DNA of 64,000 bases from an uncultured Porphyromonadaceae bacterium. GTDB lineage: Bacteria; Bacteroidota; Bacteroidia; Bacteroidales; Muribaculaceae. Position 1 is the stretch's first letter, and every line of letters begins with the position of its first letter. The notes under the pieces are model-generated. The model searched no databases. It was not told where the DNA came from and saw only the letters and a program-made list of their open reading frames with translations. Position numbers and translations under genes: made by a program. Location of the stretch: contig CABUVO010000010.1 in the NCBI GenBank assembly GCA_902495075.1, positions 41,871 through 105,870 of the forward strand. The letters are read 5' to 3'. This document shows, one piece after another, positions 42,891 through 51,961 of the stretch.

Positions 42891-44537
42891 ATGAAAATAA
42901 AGATATTATGCCCCTTGCTGATGGCCATGGCAGTCATGATGACGGGGTGTGAAAATAATTTCGATGCCAAGATCTACGGCAGTCTGATGCAGGGGCAGTA
43001 TCCTTCTACTGAAAGTGAGTATGTCTCCTATATGATGACATGTTATATGCCGTTCAACACCACTTTTACTTACACGATAAATGATGGCACGGGTATGCAC
43101 GGCTGGTATATCGCCACAGGTGGTGACATCCGGTTTTTCGACTCCACTTCGGATATTATGGCTCCCGGCTATTCCCGATGTAATGGAGAATGGCTTCAAT
43201 TATCGAAGGCGGATTATGAGAACTGCATACATTACTGGCGTGGATGGGTAAGTGATGACAGTAGTCCCAACCATTTTATGAAAACTGCAGAAATCACAAG
43301 GTTCACGGAGATAATAAGTGTTCTTGAGAAGGCTCCGGAGGAGGTGTTGTCGTCGGAGAAAAAGAAATCTCTTTTAGGAGAGGCTCGTCTATGTCGAGGC
43401 ATGATGTTGTATTATCTGCTGCATGTTTATGGTCCTGTCCCTGTCATATTGGATCCGGCTCTTGTTTTCGATGACATGGCGCAGCGCACTACAGTGCGTC
43501 CAACTCTTGAACAGATGTGTTCATATGTTTACGACGATCTGTCGTATGCCGCTGAAAACGCTCCCGAAATTCAAACGGATAAAGGGCGTTACACACGGGA
43601 TTATGCTCGGTTCTGCCTGATGAGGCACTGTCTTAACGAAGGTTCGCATATGACCGGATATTACGACAAGGGTCTGCAAATGTTTAATGAACTTAAGGGT
43701 AAATACGAACTTTTTAAAGGTGGCGCCAACCCTTGTGCGGATCTTTATAAGAACGCCAATAAATTTAATTGCGAAATCATAATGGCGGTGAGCTGCGATC
43801 CTTTGGCAGATGGCTCTCCAAAACATGGCAACGCAAATATCCTGTCGATGTGTACAGTTCCTTGGGATGCCTCCGACAGGGATCCAAACGGAAATCCCAC
43901 TGTCTTCTATCCGCAGAACGGCGGTTGGCAGGCTTTCTATAATGTGGCTAAGAAATTTTATGATGGCTTTGAAGATAAGGATTTGCGCAAACGTCTGATC
44001 GTGACAGAGTGGTGGACAAAAAGCGGAGAGAAGATTACACCAAATGATCTCGGAACAAAATGGGATGGCTATATCTGCAACAAGTTCCCGATCGAGACTT
44101 CTGGTTCTTTCCAGGGAACGGATATTCCAATTGCTCGTTGGGCGGATGCATTGCTGATGTTCGCCGAACTCTCCGTTCGTAAAACCAATGCCGCTCCATC
44201 GGCAGATGCAGTTGATGCGGTTAATCAGGTCCGCAGACGCGCCGGTCTTGGCGATCTCTCCGGGTCAGATATATCAAGCGCAGAAGGCTTCCTTAATGCA
44301 ATTCTTACCGAGCGTGGACATGAACTCTTTTATGAGGGTTGCCGCAAGATAGACTTGATACGTTTCAACCGTTATGCCCGCGACACCAAAAAAGTCAAAG
44401 GTCTTGTGCCCACTCGTCAGTATGTTCCGCTTCCCAATTATGCTATTGAGGCAGCCCGTGCGAACGGTTGTGAACTTGATCAGTATTACACGCGTCCCGA
44501 CTGGGATTTTGACCGCAGTCAGGCACAAGGAATGTAA
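42891..44537 (+). CDS. SusD-like glycan-binding lipoprotein
   Basis: 548 residues. Lipobox VMMTGC (Cys20) followed by ENNFD. The SusD/RagB pattern is present: TPR-like helices in the first half (LLGEARLCRGMMLYYLLHVYGPVPVIL, positions about 163-190) and the C-terminal block DIPIARWADALLMFAELSVR with AVNQVRRRAGL and LTERGHELFYEGCRKIDLIR (about 405-490), ending in the usual GMxxx tail. It sits on the outer face as the lid of the SusC transporter and binds the oligosaccharide. Confidence 0.95.
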   Translation: MKIKILCPLLMAMAVMMTGCENNFDAKIYGSLMQGQYPSTESEYVSYMMTCYMPFNTTFTYTINDGTGMHGWYIATGGDIRFFDSTSDIMAPGYSRCNGEWLQLSKADYENCIHYWRGWVSDDSSPNHFMKTAEITRFTEIISVLEKAPEEVLSSEKKKSLLGEARLCRGMMLYYLLHVYGPVPVILDPALVFDDMAQRTTVRPTLEQMCSYVYDDLSYAAENAPEIQTDKGRYTRDYARFCLMRHCLNEGSHMTGYYDKGLQMFNELKGKYELFKGGANPCADLYKNANKFNCEIIMAVSCDPLADGSPKHGNANILSMCTVPWDASDRDPNGNPTVFYPQNGGWQAFYNVAKKFYDGFEDKDLRKRLIVTEWWTKSGEKITPNDLGTKWDGYICNKFPIETSGSFQGTDIPIARWADALLMFAELSVRKTNAAPSADAVDAVNQVRRRAGLGDLSGSDISSAEGFLNAILTERGHELFYEGCRKIDLIRFNRYARDTKKVKGLVPTRQYVPLPNYAIEAARANGCELDQYYTRPDWDFDRSQAQGM

Positions 44538-44560
44538 TGCAGTGTTTAATAAGTAATTGA

Positions 44561-45571
44561 TTGAATAAAATGAAAAAAACATATATGAATCTGATATCAT
44601 GTTTAATATTCGGACTCGTGGCGTGTGGTTGCGAATCATCCGAACCTCAGACTCAAATCGAAAAGCCTGTAGAGGCAACAGACGGTGGTTATCTTTTCGC
44701 TCATATGACGGATGATAATTACGGCTCAATTTTCTATAGCGTATCCCGTGATGCTTACAATTGGGAGACCCTTAACGACGGACGCACGGTGTTGCCTGCA
44801 TATTATGGACATCCGGATATTTGCAAAGGACGTGATGGATATTATATGATAAGTGTGAAGAAAGGCACCGGCATACCGTTGCTGTGGCATTCTACCGATT
44901 TGGTGAACTGGAAAAACACCAAACTTGCAAAATCTGTGTTTAATAAAATCAAGGAACTTCACGGCTACACCAATGAGGAGACCTATTATGGCGCTCCTAA
45001 AATGTTTTATGACGAGCCGAGTGATCAGTATATCATTACGTGGCATGCGGGTTTGACAGGTGATGATGGCGATGCCCGCGAATGGGACAGCAAGCGCACT
45101 TTCTATACTTTGACCAAAGATTTCAAGACTTTTTCAGATCCCCAGTTTCTGTTTTCTTTCACCGGTGCAGACGAGGATATGGCCACCATCGACGTGATTA
45201 TACGCCGGCAGGGGGATACATATTATGCCATAATGAAAGATGAACGTACTCAGGAAGCTGCTCCGGAGACGGGTAAGACCATAAGGATTGCTAAGTCTCC
45301 TGCTCTGACGGGACCTTATTCCAATCCGGGCGCACGCATCACTCCACTTGATCGCTGGCATGAGGCTCCGATCGTAGTCCCGACTGTTAATGGCAATGGA
45401 TTCTATCTCTTCTCGGAAAATTATCCTCATCAATATGACATGTTTGAGGCAGAATCGCTTGATGGTCCTTGGAAGGAAAGATATTTTGCCGGACCCAAAG
45501 CGCGTCATGGGTGCATGTTGCGTGTGAATGAGACAGAGTATCAGGCGATTCTTAAAGCGTATAAACAATGA
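44561..45571 (+). CDS. Glycoside hydrolase family 43-like lipoprotein
   Basis: 336 residues. Signal peptide with lipobox VACGC (Cys at about 24). The five-bladed propeller of clan GH-F is suggested by GHPDICKGRDGYYMISVKKG (putative base Asp, about residue 87), TIDVIIRRQGDTYYAIMKDE (pKa-modulating Asp) and RWHEAPIVVPTVNGNGFYLF (acid Glu in HEAP, about 267). Family GH43 removes arabinose, xylose or galactose residues. This member is short and divergent, so the sugar is not predictable. It is co-transcribed with susD (23-base gap) and overlaps the next gene by ATGA. Confidence 0.75.
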   Translation: MNKMKKTYMNLISCLIFGLVACGCESSEPQTQIEKPVEATDGGYLFAHMTDDNYGSIFYSVSRDAYNWETLNDGRTVLPAYYGHPDICKGRDGYYMISVKKGTGIPLLWHSTDLVNWKNTKLAKSVFNKIKELHGYTNEETYYGAPKMFYDEPSDQYIITWHAGLTGDDGDAREWDSKRTFYTLTKDFKTFSDPQFLFSFTGADEDMATIDVIIRRQGDTYYAIMKDERTQEAAPETGKTIRIAKSPALTGPYSNPGARITPLDRWHEAPIVVPTVNGNGFYLFSENYPHQYDMFEAESLDGPWKERYFAGPKARHGCMLRVNETEYQAILKAYKQ

Positions 45572-47661
45572 AAAACCGGGAAATTATGATAAAAAGGATA
45601 TTGTTGTCGGTGATGATGTGTCTGACTTTGGGGTTGTTGTCTTCATGTTCGGATGACATTAACCGCCCTGATGAATGGCCGGAATGGCCCGGGAAGAGTG
45701 TTGTGAAAATCAACGGGAAAGAATTGTCGGATACGTATTATGAGAAATTCAACGGCATGCGGGTTTCGCTAAGCGAGGGCGCGGCGGTGAATTTCGAGGG
45801 ACTCGGAAAATTAAAGTACTCTCTGCAGAATCATTTCTGGGATGTACAGGGGGACGATAAGGCTGTTTTCAAAGGAGCCACCGGAGAATATGACCTTATA
45901 TATGATCATCTTAATTCACTGCTATATGTGGAGAATCCTGAGGTGAAATATCCGGATGCATTGTATGTAATAGGTGAACAACTGGGACACTCCGGGGCGA
46001 CAGAGTCAATTTCTACATCATGGTCTATTGATGCTCCCGATAATGTTCAGAGCTTTAGGAAAATTTCGCAGGATAAGTATCAGATAAGTCTTTATCTTGC
46101 AAGTGGTTTCAAGTTCAAATTCTTCAAGCATCATGGTTGGGGTAATCATGGGGTCGTCGAGATATGGGCAGAAGATCTGACTTTAAATCAACCAACACTC
46201 ATCACCGGAACCGGAGATTTCTGTGCCGGTCCGCTTTTCCAGGCTGGCGTTTATGATATCACGGTTGATCTTGCGGCAAAAACTCTTGACATGGAGAGTC
46301 GGGTTCCCGTACCGGAGGAAGAATTTTTTGTAAACGGAGAGCTGATGCAACCGTGGGGTCAGTATCTTCATGTGCATAAAAAACTTACCAAAGGCGAGGA
46401 AGTTGTATTTTCAAACTTTGGTGGTATCAGCGAGATGGTGCAGCCCGAATTCTATGATGTAAAATCGGATGTGGAAGGTAAAGCCGTGTTCCTGGGTCTT
46501 TCCGGAGATTATGACATATATTTTGATGTTGCCAATATGCTTCTATACACTGAGTCACCAACAATGAATGGTTTCAATGGTGAATGCATGTGGGTAACCG
46601 GTGATGGTCTCGGACATCCGAAAGCGAAGAGTGCAACTGTCGGTTCATGGAAACTTACCGAGCCAACCGGTTCGATTCAGATGAAAAAAGCGGGAGAAGG
46701 AATTTATGAAGCCACACTGTATCTCAGAGAGGGATTTTGTGCCAAGTTCTACAAGAGCCGGGACTGGGGAAGCGCAAGTTCGACAGAACTTGTGGAACCG
46801 ATGCCTGCATCTCTTTTCCGCAAAGGTATTTCCGGCACACAGGAGCATTGTGTTTTCACCGGAGACCTTATCCCGGGAGATTCCTTCAAGGCTGGTGTCT
46901 ACACGGTGAGGGCTGATTATAACAATAAGATTGTATATGCCGTTGGGCATCTTTCTGATGATCTGATTCGCTCAGTTGAATATAAGGTGAACGGCGTTCC
47001 CATGACCGACAGTAAGTATGCAGGTTTCAAGGAAGTTGTATTGAACCTTACAAAAGGTCAGAAAATGCAATTCGAGAATCTTCCGGATATTGATTATATG
47101 CTTCAGCCGGAATATTATGAAAAGCAGGAAGACGGATCTTATGTCTTCAAGGCTATGAGCGGAGAGTATCGTCTCATTTATGATGCTGATGTCAGTGAGT
47201 ATATATGGACAGAACGCACGTCTCAGAACGGACTTTGGATTACCGGTCAGTATTTCGGTCATCCTAAATTCGGAGGTTGGAATGCAGGAGATCCCAATAA
47301 TTCACCATATGTGTCGCCGGGATGGAGTTGGGACAATCCGCGTCAGTATTTGTGTTGTGCGGAAATATCTTCAGGTGTATATGAGACCACATTTATACTG
47401 CACAGCAGCTGGGCGCAACTCACCTTGTATGGAGAGAGAGGATGGTCAAACGTGTTGAAATCAAGCGAAGTGAACATTACAGATACAAGTTCGTTTGGAC
47501 GTTCATATTTTTGGTCGGACGGTGTTGGGAATGACACCAACTTCGGTTGCACTGTGGGAAACATTGGCGAGCAATATGGAGTATATCGACTTCATATCGA
47601 TACCAATAAAACTCCCGTTGAAGTGAAACCAGTCCTGATGGATGGTTTCGGTCATCATTGA
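45568..47661 (+). CDS. Surface glycan-binding-type lipoprotein with three tandem repeats
   Basis: 697 residues. Lipobox LLSSC (Cys27) then SDDINRPDEW. The mature protein consists of three homologous units of about 210 residues starting near 46, 254 and 472, each opening with VxNGxxL/M (VVKINGKELSDTYYEKFNGM; FFVNGELMQPWGQ; YKVNGVPMTDSKYAGF) and containing G.Y.LIYD/YDIYFD, a WVTGxxLGHP-type line and a KFFK/KFYKS..WG element. This pattern resembles SusE/DUF5121-type surface glycan-binding proteins in PULs. It probably presents glycan to the SusCD pair. Confidence 0.75.
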   Translation: MKNREIMIKRILLSVMMCLTLGLLSSCSDDINRPDEWPEWPGKSVVKINGKELSDTYYEKFNGMRVSLSEGAAVNFEGLGKLKYSLQNHFWDVQGDDKAVFKGATGEYDLIYDHLNSLLYVENPEVKYPDALYVIGEQLGHSGATESISTSWSIDAPDNVQSFRKISQDKYQISLYLASGFKFKFFKHHGWGNHGVVEIWAEDLTLNQPTLITGTGDFCAGPLFQAGVYDITVDLAAKTLDMESRVPVPEEEFFVNGELMQPWGQYLHVHKKLTKGEEVVFSNFGGISEMVQPEFYDVKSDVEGKAVFLGLSGDYDIYFDVANMLLYTESPTMNGFNGECMWVTGDGLGHPKAKSATVGSWKLTEPTGSIQMKKAGEGIYEATLYLREGFCAKFYKSRDWGSASSTELVEPMPASLFRKGISGTQEHCVFTGDLIPGDSFKAGVYTVRADYNNKIVYAVGHLSDDLIRSVEYKVNGVPMTDSKYAGFKEVVLNLTKGQKMQFENLPDIDYMLQPEYYEKQEDGSYVFKAMSGEYRLIYDADVSEYIWTERTSQNGLWITGQYFGHPKFGGWNAGDPNNSPYVSPGWSWDNPRQYLCCAEISSGVYETTFILHSSWAQLTLYGERGWSNVLKSSEVNITDTSSFGRSYFWSDGVGNDTNFGCTVGNIGEQYGVYRLHIDTNKTPVEVKPVLMDGFGHH

Positions 47662-47686
47662 TGTCACAAAACAACTGTGAATAAAA

Positions 47687-49990
47687 ATGAATTATAAAAA
47701 GACGATACCGGTGTTGATGGCAGTGTCGTTCATCTGCGTGATGTGTTCCTGCGTGTCAAACAGAATAGAAAACGCAGAAGTCAGGATGTCTGAATTTATT
47801 GACAGCCTGATGCGTGAAATGACGGTTGAGGAGAAACTTGGACAACTGAACTTGGTGACTGGAGGCGATATGGTCACCGGTCATGTCATGGAAGTTGAAC
47901 TTGAGAACCTTATAAGGCGTCAGGAAATTGGAGGAGTCTTCAATGTAAAAGGGGCAGACAAGATTCTGGCTTTGCAAAAAGTTGCAGTGGAGGAAACAAA
48001 GCATGGCATCCCTCTGCTTGTAGGGGCTGATATCATACATGGATATGAGACGGTTTTCCCTATTCCTCTGGCATTGTCGTGCAGTTTCGACACTGTGGCT
48101 GTAGAGCGGATGGCGCGAATATCCGCAATCGAGGCGAGCGCGAGCGGTATCAATTGGACCTACAGCCCGATGGTTGATATCTGTCGTGATCCGAGATGGG
48201 GAAGAATAGCCGAAGGTAATGGAGAGGATCCTTACCTCGGCTCGATCCTCGCTCCGGCATATGTGCGCGGTTATCAGGGGAAGAATATGTCGGGTAAGAG
48301 CGAGATTATGTCTTGTGTGAAGCATTTTGCTCTTTATGGCGCATCTGAGGCAGGTAGGGATTACAATGTAGTGGATATGAGCCGTCAGCGGATGTTCAAT
48401 GAATATTTCCTACCTTATAAGGCGGCTATCCAGGCAGGTGCGGGAAGCGTTATGACCTCTTTCAATCTCATTGACGGCATACCCGCCGCTGCCAATAAGT
48501 GGCTGATGACAGATGTGTTGCGTAAACTGTGGGGTTTTGACGGACTTCTGGTCACCGATTATGATGTCATATCGGAAATGACTAAACTCGGATATGCTCC
48601 CCTTAAAGAGGCTTCTGTCAAGGCTCTTGAGGCGGGAACAGACATGGACATGGTGTCAGCCGGATATTTCACCACTCTTGCGCAGTCGTTGAAAAACGGA
48701 GACGTGACGGAGAATATGATAGACAATGCATGTCGCAATGTCCTCAAGGCAAAATACCGGCTCGGCTTGTTTAAAGACCCTTATAAATATTGCGATACAA
48801 CGGCTGTTAAACATAAGGTGTTCACACCCGAACACAGATCCGCTGCGCGTAAGATTGCAACTGAGACATTCGTATTGTTAAAGAACAAGAAAGAGCTGCT
48901 GCCATTATCGACAAACGGAAAGATAGCTCTTATTGGTCCGATGGCGGATGCCGCCAACAATATGTGTGGAATGTGGAGTATGACGTGTTCTCCTTCTGAA
49001 CACATCTCGCTTTATGACGCCATGCGCGATGCCGTGGGGGGAAAGGCGCAGATTCTCTATTCCAAGGGTTGCAACATTTATCGTGATGAAGACATGGAGA
49101 ACCTTGCCAACGGGATTCGCCCGATAGCGCGTGGAGATGACCAGCATCTCATTGCAGACGCTTTGCGCGCAGCCTCAGAGGCAGACGTAATTGTGGCTGC
49201 ATTGGGAGAATCTGCAGAGATGAGCGGTGAATCCGCTTCGCGTGCAGATCTCGATCTTCCGGATGTGCAGAAAGAATTGCTGAAGGCTCTGGTTGCAACA
49301 GGTAAGCCGGTGGTGCTCCTACTTTTTACGGGACGTCCGCTTACACTCACTTGGGAGGATGCCAACGTAGATGCAATACTTAACGTATGGTTTGGTGGTA
49401 GCGAGGCGGCGAACGCAATCTGCGATGTGCTTTTCGGCAAGGAGTCGCCTTCCGGAAAACTGACCGTGACTTTCCCCCGGTCGGTAGGACAGATTCCCCT
49501 CTATTATAACCATGTCAACACCAGTCGACCCGATTCCGATCCTGCGGCGTTCAATCGCTATCAAAGCAATTATATCGATGAAAGGAATGAACCATTGTAT
49601 CCTTTCGGATATGGATTGAATTATACAACATTTGCTTATGGTGATTTGCATCTGGATACTGACACTTTGACCCGAGACGGAAAAATCACGGCATCCGTGA
49701 AGATTACCAATACCGGGAAACGAAAGGGAACTGAAATTGTGCAGCTTTATTCCCGCGATACGTTTGCTTCTTTGGCACGTCCGGTAAAAGAATTAAAAGG
49801 TTTTCACCGAATAACTTTGAAACCGGGAGAAAGCAAGGTCGTGACGTTCGAGATAACATCCGCAATGCTTGGTTTTTATAATAACGAACTTGAGTATGTC
49901 TGTGAGCCTGGAGAGTTCGAGATTATGGTCGGACCTGATTCGGAAAAACTGAGCGTTAAAAAGTTTTTCTATGAAGAGGTGTTTGAATGA
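47687..49990 (+). CDS. Glycoside hydrolase family 3 (beta-glucosidase-like) lipoprotein
   Basis: 767 residues, standard length for a three-domain GH3. Lipobox VMCSC (Cys22). LMREMTVEEKLGQLNLVTGG starts the TIM barrel, which contains GINWTYSPMVDICRDPRWGR (about 150), ADIIHGYETVFPIPLAL and the nucleophile segment GFDGLLVTDYDVI (Asp in TDY, about 290). The second domain has GESAEMSGESASRADLDLP (acid/base Glu region), and the C-terminus is a fibronectin-III-like domain (VKITNTGKRKGTEIVQLYSR). It removes terminal beta-linked glucose or xylose; specificity is not determined. Confidence 0.93.
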   Translation: MNYKKTIPVLMAVSFICVMCSCVSNRIENAEVRMSEFIDSLMREMTVEEKLGQLNLVTGGDMVTGHVMEVELENLIRRQEIGGVFNVKGADKILALQKVAVEETKHGIPLLVGADIIHGYETVFPIPLALSCSFDTVAVERMARISAIEASASGINWTYSPMVDICRDPRWGRIAEGNGEDPYLGSILAPAYVRGYQGKNMSGKSEIMSCVKHFALYGASEAGRDYNVVDMSRQRMFNEYFLPYKAAIQAGAGSVMTSFNLIDGIPAAANKWLMTDVLRKLWGFDGLLVTDYDVISEMTKLGYAPLKEASVKALEAGTDMDMVSAGYFTTLAQSLKNGDVTENMIDNACRNVLKAKYRLGLFKDPYKYCDTTAVKHKVFTPEHRSAARKIATETFVLLKNKKELLPLSTNGKIALIGPMADAANNMCGMWSMTCSPSEHISLYDAMRDAVGGKAQILYSKGCNIYRDEDMENLANGIRPIARGDDQHLIADALRAASEADVIVAALGESAEMSGESASRADLDLPDVQKELLKALVATGKPVVLLLFTGRPLTLTWEDANVDAILNVWFGGSEAANAICDVLFGKESPSGKLTVTFPRSVGQIPLYYNHVNTSRPDSDPAAFNRYQSNYIDERNEPLYPFGYGLNYTTFAYGDLHLDTDTLTRDGKITASVKITNTGKRKGTEIVQLYSRDTFASLARPVKELKGFHRITLKPGESKVVTFEITSAMLGFYNNELEYVCEPGEFEIMVGPDSEKLSVKKFFYEEVFE

Positions 49991-50039
49991 GTAGTTATTT
50001 GGAGTAATGCCGTAATAATAGTGGAAGTGCATTCTTGGA

Positions 50040-50047
50040 TACTTTTG
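50040..50047 (+). promoter_or_regulatory. Possible internal promoter of the PUL
   Basis: TACTTTTG fits TAnnTTTG 65 bases before the start at 50112. No TTTG at the -33 position. It lies within an imperfect dyad, GGAAGTGCATTC (50022-50033) with GAATGCAACTCC. Confidence 0.3.
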
Positions 50048-50111
50048 TTGAAAGATTGTTTCCGGGAATGCAACTCCATTTATTTATTGTCTAACTTAAA
50101 ATCTTAATTAC

Positions 50112-51938
50112 ATGAAGCGAATTTTTTTACTATTTTCATGTGCTTGTGCAATTGGTTTGCAATCGTTTGCGACAACGGTAATAGAACCCGGTGTCAAATA
50201 TTACATGCGTAATGTTGCCAATGGCAAGTATTTCTCAATAGGTGCTTATTATGGCACGCATGCCATCGTGAGTGAAAGTGCAGCTCCTATTACGTTTGAG
50301 GCTACTTCTGAAACAAATTCATTCAAACCCAGAACTTCTTGCGGATATCTTCAGCAAGTGGATATATATGTTGACAAGGGTATGGATTATCAGAATCCGG
50401 CTGTATGGACTCCAGAGTTACAGAATGACGGCAAGACATTCGTGTTCACCTATATGTATGACGGGAAACAGTTGGCAGTAGGAATGGATGGCGATCTTTA
50501 TGTGAACCAGTGCGACTATAATAAGGATGACAAAGGTCAGCAATGGGAAGTGTTTACATGGGAAGAGATGATTGGAATGTTCGATCAGGCATCTGTGGAG
50601 AATCCTGTAGAAGCTACCTTTCTGATTGAAGGCGCATCCATTATTCCCAACTCGAGCGAGAATGCCAAATGGGTGCGTTCGGATGCCGGTGCAAATGCTT
50701 TGTTTGAATATGCTGAAGTAACCTCGGGAAATGACTGGCGTCGCACTCAGGCTTACAAGTCATATAATGCCGCGACAGAAGACGGTGCGTCGACACGTTA
50801 CACCATTACCAATCTCTCCACCTCCCTTCCTGCCGGGCAGTATCTGCTGACTTGTCAGGCGGTGAGTGATGGAGCCACTCCGGTGCTAACAATCAACGGA
50901 ACAAAATTGGATTATCCTAAAGTTGGAGATAACGGGGATTTCGATGCCATAGTTTTTGGAGACAGAACATACAATGGCGAATATAAATCTTCCATGGCTC
51001 CGTTTATAGCCGACGGAAACCTTGAAATCAAATTTGTCAAAGGAGACAACACAAACGCAACTGTGCTTTATTTCGATAATTTCAAGCTTTATTATATCGG
51101 TAAGGAAAAGATCAATGAGTATGAGCTAACTCATAAGAATGTCAAGAATGCGATGGAAGATGCCAAAGCGATTGCCGACAAAATGGGATTGACAGATTTC
51201 GATAACAGCGAAGTGTTGGGTCGCTGGACAAATCATGAAATCAAAGGTGACGGAGAGGAAGAGGTACTCTTGACATATGAGGCTCTTGCTAAGGCAGTCA
51301 AAGCGCAGACTGCAATTCCTGCGGATATGACCTATGCGGTTATCAATCCGAGCTTTGAACACGGCACGTTAGGCTGGACTTTTACATCCGGAGGTGATAC
51401 CGGTATAAAGGAAAGTACAGGAGGCAATACAACAGATGGTTGCGATGGCAAGTATTACTTTAATACCTGGCATGATGCAAAAGGACATCCGGTGTCGCAG
51501 GTGCTGAAGGATATGCCTGCCGGTAAGTATAAAGTATCTGTGAAGGCATCTGCAGAAGGAGGAAAAACACTATATCTTACAGTAAACGACAAACATAACA
51601 GTGTGGTAATTCCTGAGGGAGAAAGAATGCAGGATACTTTCCAGAATATAGAAATGGAATATACTCTTCCTGAAAAAGGAGATATGAAAATCGGAGTTGC
51701 CGGTGGTAACGACTCTACAGGTGAACTCGTTCCTGACAATGGTGCATGGTACAGAACCGACAATTTCAATGTGACACGCGTAGCTGCCAATCCCGCATCA
51801 GGTGTTGAGATTCTCGAGGAAGTGGCTACGGAAGCCGTGGAATATTACAATCTTCAGGGAATGAAAGTTGTCAATCCTGTAAAAGGTCAGATTTATATCA
51901 TGCGTCAGGGACGCAAGGCTGTAAAGAAAGTTTTCTAA
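50112..51938 (+). CDS. Secreted multi-module protein of the PUL with sorting-like tail
   Basis: 608 residues. Signal peptide MKRIFLLFSCACAIGLQSFA without a clear lipobox. The N-terminal ~145 residues (KYYMRNVANGKYFSIGAYYG) look like a ricin-type beta-trefoil, then come two jelly-roll, CBM-like modules: SLPAGQYLLTCQAVSDGATP (about 235-330) and DMPAGKYKVSVKASAEGGKT (about 415-560). The end EYYNLQGMKVVNPVKGQIYI plus a basic terminus is the same tail as on the BtuG-like protein of this window. No catalytic motif was seen. It probably binds glycan outside the cell. Confidence 0.65.
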   Translation: MKRIFLLFSCACAIGLQSFATTVIEPGVKYYMRNVANGKYFSIGAYYGTHAIVSESAAPITFEATSETNSFKPRTSCGYLQQVDIYVDKGMDYQNPAVWTPELQNDGKTFVFTYMYDGKQLAVGMDGDLYVNQCDYNKDDKGQQWEVFTWEEMIGMFDQASVENPVEATFLIEGASIIPNSSENAKWVRSDAGANALFEYAEVTSGNDWRRTQAYKSYNAATEDGASTRYTITNLSTSLPAGQYLLTCQAVSDGATPVLTINGTKLDYPKVGDNGDFDAIVFGDRTYNGEYKSSMAPFIADGNLEIKFVKGDNTNATVLYFDNFKLYYIGKEKINEYELTHKNVKNAMEDAKAIADKMGLTDFDNSEVLGRWTNHEIKGDGEEEVLLTYEALAKAVKAQTAIPADMTYAVINPSFEHGTLGWTFTSGGDTGIKESTGGNTTDGCDGKYYFNTWHDAKGHPVSQVLKDMPAGKYKVSVKASAEGGKTLYLTVNDKHNSVVIPEGERMQDTFQNIEMEYTLPEKGDMKIGVAGGNDSTGELVPDNGAWYRTDNFNVTRVAANPASGVEILEEVATEAVEYYNLQGMKVVNPVKGQIYIMRQGRKAVKKVF

Positions 51939-51961
51939 TCGGGAACTCCTGAAAAATAATT

